Assembly: GCA_937906495.1 (NCBI GenBank)
Contig: CALCVT010000057.1
Span: forward strand, 1 to 5,556
From: an uncultured Prevotella sp.
GTDB lineage: Bacteria > Bacteroidota > Bacteroidia > Bacteroidales > Bacteroidaceae
Length of the DNA: 5,556 bases
Direction of reading: 5' to 3'
Below are positions 1-5,556 of the stretch, piece after piece (the stretch's first letter is position 1; each line of letters opens with the position of its first letter). The position numbers and the translations under genes are program-made. Below the pieces are notes generated by a model, which made no database searches, was not told where the DNA came from, and saw only the letters and a list, made by a program, of their open reading frames with translations.

Positions 1-52
1 TAGGTAGCGGTCTGCAAAACCGTGTACAGCAGTTCGAATCTGCTGGGTACCT
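1..52 (+). tRNA. tRNA-Cys (GCA), 3' part, truncated by the window start
   Basis: This is the 3' portion of a cysteine tRNA. The anticodon stem pairs 7-11 with 19-23 (one G-T pair at the base) around a seven-base loop at 12-18, with anticodon GCA at 14-16. The variable loop is 24-27. The T arm pairs 28-32 with 40-44 around loop TTCGAAT (33-39). The 3' acceptor strand is 45-51, followed by discriminator T52, as usual for tRNA-Cys. The next bases are CAT, so a full CCA end is not encoded and must be added after transcription. The 5' acceptor strand and most of the D arm lie outside the window, so the acceptor stem cannot be checked. Confidence 0.93.
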
Positions 53-56
53 CATC

Positions 57-93
57 AACGAGCAGAAGTTTATACTTCTGCTCGTTTTCTTTT
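57..93 (+). terminator. Rho-independent terminator of the tRNA-Cys transcript
   Basis: A perfect 12-bp stem pairs 57-68 with 75-86 around a six-base loop (TTTATA, 69-74). A T-rich tract, TTTTCTTTT (85-93), follows directly. It begins five bases after the mature tRNA end, so it very likely ends the tRNA transcript and insulates it from the genes downstream. Confidence 0.93.
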
Positions 94-172
94 CTACCTC
101 CCCCAAACCTTATATAGTCGTCCCTTAAGAATATCTGGTTGGTAGTTAGTTCTTAAATTAGAGATCTTTGCT

Positions 173-180
173 TACCTTTG
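173..180 (+). promoter_or_regulatory. Possible Bacteroidota promoter, -7 box only
   Basis: TACCTTTG matches the TAnnTTTG -7 consensus used by the primary sigma factor of Bacteroidota. No TTG/TTTG element lies at the expected distance upstream; the nearest TTG (139-141) is about 31 bases away, which is too far. Initiation would fall near 185, where a short ORF starts. The exact -7 match is the only support. Confidence 0.35.
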
Positions 181-184
181 TTTT

Positions 185-217
185 ATGAAACTAGAAGAAT
201 TCCGGCTCTACGGATAA
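185..217 (+). other. 10-codon ORF, leader peptide or gene remnant
   Basis: ATG at 185 opens a frame encoding MKLEEFRLYG, ending at TAA 215-217. It begins five bases after a good -7 box, so a transcript from that box would be almost leaderless. It shows no run of regulatory codons, no attenuator hairpin follows it, and no reading frame continues after the stop. It may be the surviving start of a decayed gene, a tiny expressed peptide, or chance. I do not recognise it. Confidence 0.15.
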
Positions 218-280
218 ACATATATAAATATAAAACGATTCAGCATTCTCAAAATCAACACGATTCATGTAGAAACTCAG

Positions 281-312
281 TTTGGCTTAATGCCCATTCC
301 ATACTATATTTG
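281..312 (+). promoter_or_regulatory. Bacteroidota-type promoter for the kinase gene
   Basis: A -33 element TTTGG (281-285) and a -7 element TATATTTG (305-312) are separated by 19 bases, matching the TTTG / TAnnTTTG architecture of Bacteroidota housekeeping promoters. Initiation is expected near 318-320, which leaves a leader of about 140 bases before the kinase ATG. No Shine-Dalgarno sequence precedes that ATG, which is normal in this phylum. Confidence 0.72.
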
Positions 313-459
313 CATAAATAAAGGAACAACGGCTATTGACTTGTCACAACAGCCAATCGCAATACTTACTTTACCACACTAATCTACAAAGGAATAAGGC
401 AGCCAAACAAAACCATCTGATTCTCAAAGTCTATACACCACGCTTACATTCCAACTCAC

Positions 460-1311
460 ATGAACACTATACAACTGATTGCCGATGGTGGCAGCACTAA
501 AACAGACTGGTTACTATTCCAGCACAACCGGTTATTAGCCCGAAAAACAACCCGAGGTCTCAATCCTATGTTGTTAAACACAGAGCAAATCGAAACCATT
601 ATACGCATCGAACTGCTCGATAATACCATCTTTAAAAATAGTAACATCATTCAGTACTTTGGAGCCGGTTGCCGTGGAAACGGGTGTACACGCATGCAAG
701 CAGCACTCAAAGCCGTTTGGCCAAAATCTAAATACATAGAAATTGACTCCGACCTCAAAGGAGCAGCACAAGCACTGCTACCTCAGACCGATGGTATTGC
801 CTGCATCTTGGGAACAGGAAGCAACAGTTGCCTCTATATTAACGGAAGTATTGTACAAAATACACCACCATTAGGCTATATACTTGGCGATGAAGGAAGT
901 GGAGCCTTTTTAGGACGCGTGTTGATTGGAAATATTCTTAAAAAACAAATTCCTGAATATCTATGCCAGGCATTCAATACACAATACCAACTGACAACTG
1001 ACCAAATAATAGAACGAGTATACCGACAACCCGAAGCCAATCGTTTTTTAGCTTCATTTGCCCCCTTTTTACATCGTTACCGAGCAGAAGAGTCTATCCA
1101 TCAGTTACTAGTTGACGCATTTTATGCATTTTTTACTCGAAATGTTGATATCTACAATCATCACGACCTACCAGTATCCTTTGTCGGTAGCATAGCCTAC
1201 CACTTCTGTAACGAATTACAAGAAGCGGCTAACAAATGTAACTATCGCATAGAACGCATTGTACAAAGTCCACTCGATGCCATCAGTATAAACCTCCAAA
1301 CTGAAACATAA
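460..1311 (+). CDS. BadF/BadG/BcrA/BcrD-type ATPase, probable N-acetylglucosamine/amino-sugar kinase
   Basis: This is a 283-residue cytoplasmic protein of the ASKHA (actin/hexokinase/Hsp70) fold, with no signal peptide or membrane span. The phosphate-1 loop is ADGGSTKTDW (8-17). D98, in a DSDLKGAA stretch, is the probable catalytic base position. The phosphate-2 motif is LGTGSNS (117-123), followed by GDEGSG (143-148), a hallmark of GlcNAc-kinase-like members, and an adenosine-side motif VSFVGSIA (239-246). The length fits single-domain Bacteroidota members, so it appears complete. Family members phosphorylate GlcNAc, MurNAc or glucosamine; the BadF/BcrA branch instead activates benzoyl-CoA or 2-hydroxyacyl-CoA dehydratases, but no such enzyme is nearby. 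I infer an amino-sugar kinase, with the exact sugar unknown. The ATG at 460 places the phosphate-1 loop at the usual distance from the N-terminus. The next gene starts 178 bases on, in the same direction, with its own -7 box and no terminator between. Confidence 0.85.
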   Translation: MNTIQLIADGGSTKTDWLLFQHNRLLARKTTRGLNPMLLNTEQIETIIRIELLDNTIFKNSNIIQYFGAGCRGNGCTRMQAALKAVWPKSKYIEIDSDLKGAAQALLPQTDGIACILGTGSNSCLYINGSIVQNTPPLGYILGDEGSGAFLGRVLIGNILKKQIPEYLCQAFNTQYQLTTDQIIERVYRQPEANRFLASFAPFLHRYRAEESIHQLLVDAFYAFFTRNVDIYNHHDLPVSFVGSIAYHFCNELQEAANKCNYRIERIVQSPLDAISINLQTET

Positions 1312-1420
1312 ACCAAATATTCCTGATACTATTCGTCTACAACACCCGTATGTAAAAATATACACACTACGTGCAAAAGCATCTACACACCTGCTCCACA
1401 CTTATAACCAAGAAAATATT

Positions 1421-1436
1421 GTATTGTCAGTAATAC
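1421..1436. repeat. Short inverted repeat in the promoter region of the large gene
   Basis: GTATT (1421-1425) and AATAC (1432-1436) form a perfect 5-bp palindrome with a six-base centre. It lies where the -33 element of the downstream promoter would be expected, so a regulator bound here could compete with RNA polymerase. Five-base arms are short and could arise by chance in AT-rich DNA. Confidence 0.25.
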
Positions 1437-1454
1437 GCTTTCCCAGTTTTTGCC

Positions 1455-1462
1455 TACATTTG
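1455..1462 (+). promoter_or_regulatory. Promoter -7 box of the multidomain gene
   Basis: TACATTTG is an exact match to the TAnnTTTG -7 consensus. Initiation near 1468-1470 would give a leader of about 20 bases before the ATG at 1490. The -33 side is weak: a TTG occurs at 1424-1426, about 28 bases upstream, farther than the usual 19-21. This suggests activator dependence, low basal activity, or read-through from the kinase gene. Confidence 0.5.
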
Positions 1463-1489
1463 TAAGCACATACAAAACCCCGGTCTATC

Positions 1490-2239
1490 ATGAAACCCAC
1501 CATTGACTTTATTCTGGCCTATTCGCCCGATAATCCGGACATAGACAGTACTATTCATACCCTTAAAGCAACCAGTTGCATCAATCACTTGTTTTTGGTT
1601 GGTCCACAAGCCGAAGCATGCAAGCAGTTTGAAGACAATCGCTGTACTTTACTGAATGCAGACAACCTGCAAGGTACCCGCTTTATGCGACAAATTGCTC
1701 CTAAGCTCACAGCTAAATATACAATAACTTATCTAAGCACCCACCGGCTTGAACTAGGCTACCGCGCAATGGAGCGGCTATTACAAACAGCAGAGTCGTA
1801 TGCAGGAAATATACCCGATGAAGAAATCGCTTCGGCCATGATGCTCTACAGCGACCGTTATGACAGTCAAGGGCTTCACCCCACTATCGACTACCAGGAA
1901 GGGGCATTGCGCGACGATTTTGACTTCGGTTCCCTTTTACTCTTTCGCACAGCAGCCATTCACCATTTTCTGAACAGCTCGCACAGCCCGCGTTTCCGCT
2001 TTGCTACGACTTATGCATTGCGGCTGTTTGTTGCAGCTCACGGCCAAATCGTTCATATTCATGAACCCCTCTACACCGAAACCGAAACCGATTTTCGTGC
2101 TTCGGGCGAAAAACAATTTGACTATGTTGACCCTTCCAACCGCGAGGTTCAACAAGAAATGGAACGAGCTTGTACCGAACACCTTAAAGCCATTGGCGCC
2201 TGGCTTGCTCCCGACGAGTTTGACGAACTTCCCGCCGAT
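1490..2239 (+). other. Domain: cryptic N-terminal region, possible degenerate GT-A fold (residues 1-250)
   Basis: The region opens with an alternating hydrophobic segment (TIDFILAYSPDN) resembling the first strand of a GT-A glycosyltransferase. Later comes a YLSTHRLELGYRAMERLL stretch where a GT2 enzyme would carry its DxD metal site, but no DxD is present there. It ends in a conserved-looking block (SGEKQFDYVDPSNREVQQEM) just before the catalytic GT domain. I recall this block from glycosyltransferases of Bacteroides and so treat it as part of that family rather than a separate gene. An inactive tandem GT-A fold used for acceptor binding is an inference from pattern only. Confidence 0.45.
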
Positions 2240-5200
2240 ACCTGTACTAACTACCCAGTAAAGGCAAGCGTTATTATCCCTGTGCGCAACCGCGAACGCA
2301 CCATCTGCAACGCCATAGACAGCGCATTGGGACAACAAACAAACTTCGACTTTAACATTATCATTGTCAATAACCACTCAACTGATGGTACTGAACTGGC
2401 ATTGGCTACTTATCGTCATAATCCGCGAGTTATAACCATTCTTCCCGAACAAAACGACTTGGGAATAGGTGGTTGCTGGAATTTGGCCATTCATTCGCCT
2501 CATTGCGGATGTTACGCTGTACAACTCGATTCCGATGACCTGTATTCTGGACCAGATACACTGCAACGTATAGTTGATGCCTTCAAACAACAGCGTGCCG
2601 CTATGGTGATAGGCAGCTATCGCATGGTTAACTTTGAATTAGAAACTCTGCCGCCCGGTCTCATAGCACATACAGAATGGACTCCTGACAACGGACGCAA
2701 CAACGCCCTGCGCATTAATGGCTTAGGAGCTCCTAGAGCTTTTCGTACTGACATTTTACGAAACATTGGTTTCCCAAACACAAGCTACGGCGAGGACTAT
2801 GCACTCGGTTTATCCATTTCACGCCACTATCGCATAGGGCGCATTTACGATGAGGTTTACTTATGCCGACGTTGGGAAGGGAATTCAGATGCCGCCTTGA
2901 GCATTGAAAAGCAAAACAACAACAATACCTATAAAGACTGGCTGCGAACTATTGAATTGCGTGCCCGTAAAGCCATGAACGAAAGTTGGAATCACCCACT
3001 CGAAGAAGAAGAGGTAAACCGTTTCTTCGACCTTCAACTTGAACAATGGCAAGAAGCTCGACAGCGCTTTCAGGATTTAACCCAACAAGTACAAACAAAA
3101 AATCTTTCGCTCGACGATTGCACCCTAAGCGTACAATATAACCCCTCACGCATGGTCAGCACTGGAGCTAAAATAGATAAAAAAGCCCTAAGAGCTCGTC
3201 CTTGTTTTCTGTGCGAAAACAACCGGCCGGCCGACCAGCGTGCCTTACCCGTTATGGGTTCCCTAAATGTGTTGGTCAACCCTTTCCCAATATTACCTCA
3301 TCATCTGACCTTACCTACCCGCCGGCATGTTACACAAAACTTTAAACGTTTTGCCCAAATGCTCGACCGCCTGGTATGGCAACTACCTAATTACCTTATA
3401 TTCTACAATGGTGCACGGTGTGGCGCATCAGCCCCCGACCACGCTCACTTACAAGCCGGCGCACGCGGCATTGTACCCATCGAACGCGACTGGAAACTCT
3501 ACGAAAACCACCTGGAACGTATTTACCCTTCATCGAAAGAGGAAGAGGCCGAACTCGAAGACATGGGGTATAATCCCAAGAACGGAGGTATCTTTTTGCT
3601 CAAAGGCTACGTATGCCCAGCCTTTGTCATACAGGGACCAGCTTCTGAGTCGAACCCCTTTCTGCTTGAAAAACTTTTCAGCGTGATGCCCAAAGGCGAG
3701 AAACGCAGCGAACCCGATATAAACATCCTCTCGTGGCGCCACGAGGGTGGACCAACAGCACCCGATTACTTGGTAACCGTAGTATTTGCACGTCGCAAGC
3801 ATCGTCCGGATTGCTACTCTGCAAAAGGAAAAAACAGTTGTATGGTTAGCCCGGGAGCTATTGATATGGGTGGACTACTTATTACGCCACGTGCCGAAGA
3901 TTTTAAACACATAACACCGCGCATGGCTCAAAGTATATTGCGCGAAGTTACCCTTACAGAAAGCGAAATAACCAACATAGCCCGCAAACTACATGGCGGA
4001 CGACGCAAAACCAACAGCAAAGTTTCAATCGAAACCAATCTAAGCGAAATTGTGGGCGAAAACGTTTGCGTGGGCATTATGCGTGCTACTACCCTGCGTT
4101 TTAAACTTAACGGAATCTTTACAGCCAAGGGAGAACAACTCAGCGGTGAACAGCATGCCGAGTGTATAGATGGTGGCGTTATGTGGAATGGAAACATCTA
4201 CAGCGAGCTACTATTATCACCGACATCCAGCAACGCTAGTTTTACTATTGAAAATGTAACTATAGGAATTGGTTTTCATTGGGAAAAGAAAGAATCGCAA
4301 ACTTTCAAAGGCAATCTTCGGCTAATTGTTGACGAAGAAAAACTGGTTGTAATTAACGAACTTCCTGTTGAGGAGTATCTTGAAAGCGTTATATCATCAG
4401 AAATGAATGCACACTCCTCAATAGAACTCCTCAAAACACACGCCGTAGTATCGCGCAGTTGGGTATATAGCCAGATGCTAAACCGTCGTTTGGGACAAGG
4501 TCACACAACCTCTTTCTTTAGTTTTGCTCGCAATGCCGACAGTTATATCCGCTGGCACGATCGTTCAGACCACACCCTTTACGACGTTTGTGCCGACGAC
4601 CACTGCCAACGGTATCAGGGCATATCAAGAGCAACCCTTCCCAACGTCAAAAAGGCCGTACAGGAGACATACGGACAAGTATTGGTTTATAACGGCAAAT
4701 TGTGTGATACACGCTTCTCAAAATGTTGCGGCGGTATAAGCGAACACTTCAGCAGTTGCTGGGAAGACAAAGACTATGACTACCTGCAACCTATACGCGA
4801 CCTCGATAAAAACGAACACAACCTGCCCCTACCCGATTTGACAAACGAAGCAGAAGCTGAGCGTTGGATACGCCAAGCTCCACCATCGTTCTGCCAAACT
4901 AACGATCAACATCTGTTAGCTCAAGTGCTCAATGATTATGACTTGAGTACAGCTAATTTCTATCGTTGGCACGTAGAACTCACACAAAAAGAAGTCCGCG
5001 AATTAATTGAAAAGCGAACAGATCATTCGTTTGGAGCCATTAAAGACTTGCAACCCGTTGAACGCGGAAGCAGTGGACGACTCGTTAAGATACGTATTGT
5101 TGGCGAAAATGGACAACTGATTATCGGCAAAGAACTTGAAATCAGACGATTACTATCGCCGACTCACCTTTATAGTTCAGCCTTCATCATAGAACGCCAT

Positions 5201-5377
5201 GATATTGATCCACAAACACAAATACCCGGTCGGTTTGTACTGTATGGTGCAGGTTGGGGACATGGTGTTGGTATGTGCCAAATAGGTGCTGCAGTTATGG
5301 CAGACAAGGGATATAACTATCGCGAAATTCTAAAACACTACTACCAGCATAGCCAATTAAAAGAACTGCAGAAATAA
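1490..5377 (+). CDS. Multidomain protein: family 2 glycosyltransferase, DUF4922 (HIT/GalT-like), SpoIID/LytB
   Basis: A single uninterrupted frame of 1295 codons joins enzyme modules of different chemistry. Residues about 1-250 form a cryptic N-terminal region, 256-500 a GT2 glycosyltransferase, 512-838 a DUF4922 domain with HIT/GalT signatures, and 858-1292 a SpoIID/LytB domain; each is described separately. A charged, probably helical linker (about 505-536) joins the second and third. No signal peptide, lipobox or membrane segment is seen, so the chain should be cytoplasmic, which is odd for a SpoIID domain. The ATG at 1490 follows a -7 box by 27 bases and gives a start that runs straight into a beta-strand-like segment. 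No Met exists between the DUF4922 end and the first SpoIID strand (V861), so SpoIID is made only as part of the fusion; Met496 could serve as an internal start for DUF4922 but lacks any visible ribosome site. Domain calls are firm, the joint function is unknown. Confidence 0.93.
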   Translation: MKPTIDFILAYSPDNPDIDSTIHTLKATSCINHLFLVGPQAEACKQFEDNRCTLLNADNLQGTRFMRQIAPKLTAKYTITYLSTHRLELGYRAMERLLQTAESYAGNIPDEEIASAMMLYSDRYDSQGLHPTIDYQEGALRDDFDFGSLLLFRTAAIHHFLNSSHSPRFRFATTYALRLFVAAHGQIVHIHEPLYTETETDFRASGEKQFDYVDPSNREVQQEMERACTEHLKAIGAWLAPDEFDELPADTCTNYPVKASVIIPVRNRERTICNAIDSALGQQTNFDFNIIIVNNHSTDGTELALATYRHNPRVITILPEQNDLGIGGCWNLAIHSPHCGCYAVQLDSDDLYSGPDTLQRIVDAFKQQRAAMVIGSYRMVNFELETLPPGLIAHTEWTPDNGRNNALRINGLGAPRAFRTDILRNIGFPNTSYGEDYALGLSISRHYRIGRIYDEVYLCRRWEGNSDAALSIEKQNNNNTYKDWLRTIELRARKAMNESWNHPLEEEEVNRFFDLQLEQWQEARQRFQDLTQQVQTKNLSLDDCTLSVQYNPSRMVSTGAKIDKKALRARPCFLCENNRPADQRALPVMGSLNVLVNPFPILPHHLTLPTRRHVTQNFKRFAQMLDRLVWQLPNYLIFYNGARCGASAPDHAHLQAGARGIVPIERDWKLYENHLERIYPSSKEEEAELEDMGYNPKNGGIFLLKGYVCPAFVIQGPASESNPFLLEKLFSVMPKGEKRSEPDINILSWRHEGGPTAPDYLVTVVFARRKHRPDCYSAKGKNSCMVSPGAIDMGGLLITPRAEDFKHITPRMAQSILREVTLTESEITNIARKLHGGRRKTNSKVSIETNLSEIVGENVCVGIMRATTLRFKLNGIFTAKGEQLSGEQHAECIDGGVMWNGNIYSELLLSPTSSNASFTIENVTIGIGFHWEKKESQTFKGNLRLIVDEEKLVVINELPVEEYLESVISSEMNAHSSIELLKTHAVVSRSWVYSQMLNRRLGQGHTTSFFSFARNADSYIRWHDRSDHTLYDVCADDHCQRYQGISRATLPNVKKAVQETYGQVLVYNGKLCDTRFSKCCGGISEHFSSCWEDKDYDYLQPIRDLDKNEHNLPLPDLTNEAEAERWIRQAPPSFCQTNDQHLLAQVLNDYDLSTANFYRWHVELTQKEVRELIEKRTDHSFGAIKDLQPVERGSSGRLVKIRIVGENGQLIIGKELEIRRLLSPTHLYSSAFIIERHDIDPQTQIPGRFVLYGAGWGHGVGMCQIGAAVMADKGYNYREILKHYYQHSQLKELQK
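2255..2989 (+). other. Domain: family 2 glycosyltransferase (residues 256-500)
   Basis: This is a canonical GT-A, inverting, nucleotide-sugar dependent glycosyltransferase. KASVIIPVRNRERT (258-271) is the nucleotide-binding first strand and loop, followed by a second strand IIIVNNHSTDGT typical of GT2. DSDD (347-350) is the metal-binding DxD. E435-D436 in YGEDYALGL is the probable catalytic base region, and R460-R461-W462 matches the closing R/QxxRW-like motif. All elements are present and in order, so the domain should be active. Donor and acceptor sugars cannot be read from the sequence. Confidence 0.9.
3023..4003 (+). other. Domain: DUF4922, HIT/GalT-like nucleotidyltransferase or phosphorylase (residues 512-838)
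   Basis: The domain begins with an amphipathic helix containing QLEQWQEARQRF and then a PCFLC zinc-knuckle-like pair (C572, C575). LVNPFPILPHHLTLPTRRH (H604, H605, H613) is the typical HIT-fold strand-loop-strand. The active site follows as D650-H651-A652-H653-L654-Q655, an HxHxQ motif as in galactose-1-phosphate uridylyltransferase, Ap4A phosphorylase and GDP-L-galactose phosphorylase, where one histidine forms the nucleotidyl-enzyme intermediate. A second half contains SPGAIDMGGLLITP from residue 787. All expected catalytic residues are present, so sugar-1-phosphate/NDP exchange or phosphorolysis of a nucleotide compound is plausible. The substrate is not known. Confidence 0.85.
4061..5365 (+). 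other. Domain: SpoIID/LytB (amidase-enhancer-like) lytic transglycosylase (residues 858-1292)
   Basis: The start is VCVGIMRATTLRFKLNG, the usual SpoIID first strands. E971 in ISSEMN occupies the position of the catalytic glutamate of sporulation SpoIID, and is followed by LLKTHAVVSRSW, matching the ALKAQAVAARTY helix. ADDHCQRYQG (H1038, C1039) and FSKCCGG (C1079, C1080) correspond to the DxxCQxYxG and SGGxT regions. The C-terminus has AGWGHGVGMCQIGAAVMA (G1255-M1262 core) and LKHYY. The family cleaves peptidoglycan glycan strands lacking stem peptides. At about 435 residues it is a full-length domain. Older annotations would call it an amidase enhancer. Confidence 0.92.
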
Positions 5378-5385
5378 AGGGAAAC

Positions 5386-5398
5386 GGGCAAAATGCCC
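5386..5398 (+). terminator. Small hairpin just after the large gene
   Basis: GGGCA (5386-5390) pairs with TGCCC (5394-5398) around a three-base AAA loop, nine bases after the stop codon. No T tract follows, so alone it is a weak terminator; it may stabilise the 3' end of the transcript. Confidence 0.3.
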
Positions 5399-5441
5399 AT
5401 TGCCTTCTAATCTGCCAAGCACTTATCGCTACATTTTTAGC

Positions 5442-5476
5442 AACGCCTGGACGAACCATTTATTTGTCCAGGCGTT
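5442..5476 (+). terminator. Probable terminator hairpin of the multidomain gene
   Basis: A perfect 11-bp stem pairs 5442-5452 with 5466-5476 around a 13-base loop, 64 bases after the stop codon. Only TTTA follows, so the U tract is poor, and on the other strand it is no better. Stem strength and position make a transcript end the best reading; a regulatory RNA structure is the alternative. Confidence 0.6.
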
Positions 5477-5556
5477 TACAGATAGATAACCATGCCCCCA
5501 ATAATGTATTCATCCCATCTACCCCATATTCCTAAATATAAAAAAGGCTTTAGTTG

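Larger units (their letters stand above)
94..459. other. Intergenic region with no convincing protein gene
   Basis: These 366 bases separate the tRNA terminator from the kinase gene. No open frame of credible length is present on either strand. What can be seen is a promoter-like -7 box (173-180) followed by a 10-codon ORF (185-217), a pair of 8-bp direct repeats (235-242 and 260-267), and a good promoter (281-312) that should drive the kinase gene with a leader of about 140 bases. No riboswitch or known RNA family was recognised in that leader. Confidence 0.7.

Noticed and set aside
1..93. tRNA-Cys 3' end as an integration (attachment) site
   Set aside because: No integrase gene and no second copy of the tRNA 3' end occur in the window; the DNA downstream looks like ordinary chromosomal genes.
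331..354. GGCT...AGCC complementarity in the kinase leader, considered as a riboswitch or attenuator stem
   Set aside because: Only four pairs around a 16-base loop, with no further helices or known conserved core.
1348..1364. Weak palindrome TGTA...TACA after the kinase gene, considered as a terminator
   Set aside because: The stem is only about four base pairs, AT-rich, with no T tract. It would not stop transcription, so read-through into the large gene remains possible.
1937..2377. 146-codon open frame on the minus strand inside the large gene
   Set aside because: It overlaps the N-terminal region and GT2 start of a gene with clear motifs, shows no recognisable domain, and has no promoter on that strand. 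It is a shadow frame.
3327..3686. 119-codon open frame on the plus strand within the DUF4922 coding region
   Set aside because: It lies out of frame across the HIT-type active site coding sequence. The translation has no domain-like pattern, so it is a coincidental frame.
5540..5556. Run of six A followed by GGCTTTAGTTG at the window end, possibly the first arm of a terminator for a convergent gene
   Set aside because: The matching arm would lie outside the window, so no hairpin can be shown.

Overview
The window reads as chromosomal DNA of a member of the Bacteroidota, most likely Bacteroidales. Three things point there: promoter -7 boxes of the TAnnTTTG type (173-180, 305-312, 1455-1462), start codons without a recognisable Shine-Dalgarno sequence, and two proteins resembling families common in Bacteroides and its relatives. 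The genus cannot be fixed from the sequence. All genes lie on the + strand.

Layout. Positions 1-52 are the 3' part of a tRNA-Cys (anticodon GCA) that starts outside the window. It is followed at once by a strong intrinsic terminator (57-93). Positions 94-459 hold no convincing gene; they contain a weak promoter-like box with a 10-codon ORF behind it, and a good Bacteroidota promoter (281-312) for the next gene. Positions 460-1311 encode a 283-residue amino-sugar kinase-like protein of the BadF/BadG/BcrA/BcrD ATPase (N-acetylglucosamine kinase) family. After a 178-base gap with its own -7 box and a small inverted repeat, positions 1490-5377 encode a 1295-residue multidomain protein. Positions 5378-5556 hold two hairpins, the second a probable terminator, and no gene.

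The large protein is the main point of interest. In order it contains a cryptic N-terminal region (about 1-250), a family 2 glycosyltransferase (about 256-500), a DUF4922 domain with the CxxC and HxHxQ signatures of the HIT/GalT nucleotidyltransferase superfamily (about 512-838), and a complete SpoIID/LytB domain (about 858-1292). SpoIID is known as a lytic transglycosylase acting on peptidoglycan glycan strands stripped of stem peptides. No signal peptide or membrane segment is visible, so the whole chain looks cytoplasmic.

A kinase of the GlcNAc/MurNAc type next to a chain joining glycosyl transfer, nucleotidyl-type chemistry and glycan-strand cleavage suggests a cell-wall sugar salvage or remodelling module. 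The domain assignments come from visible motifs and recalled family patterns; the pathway is inference.
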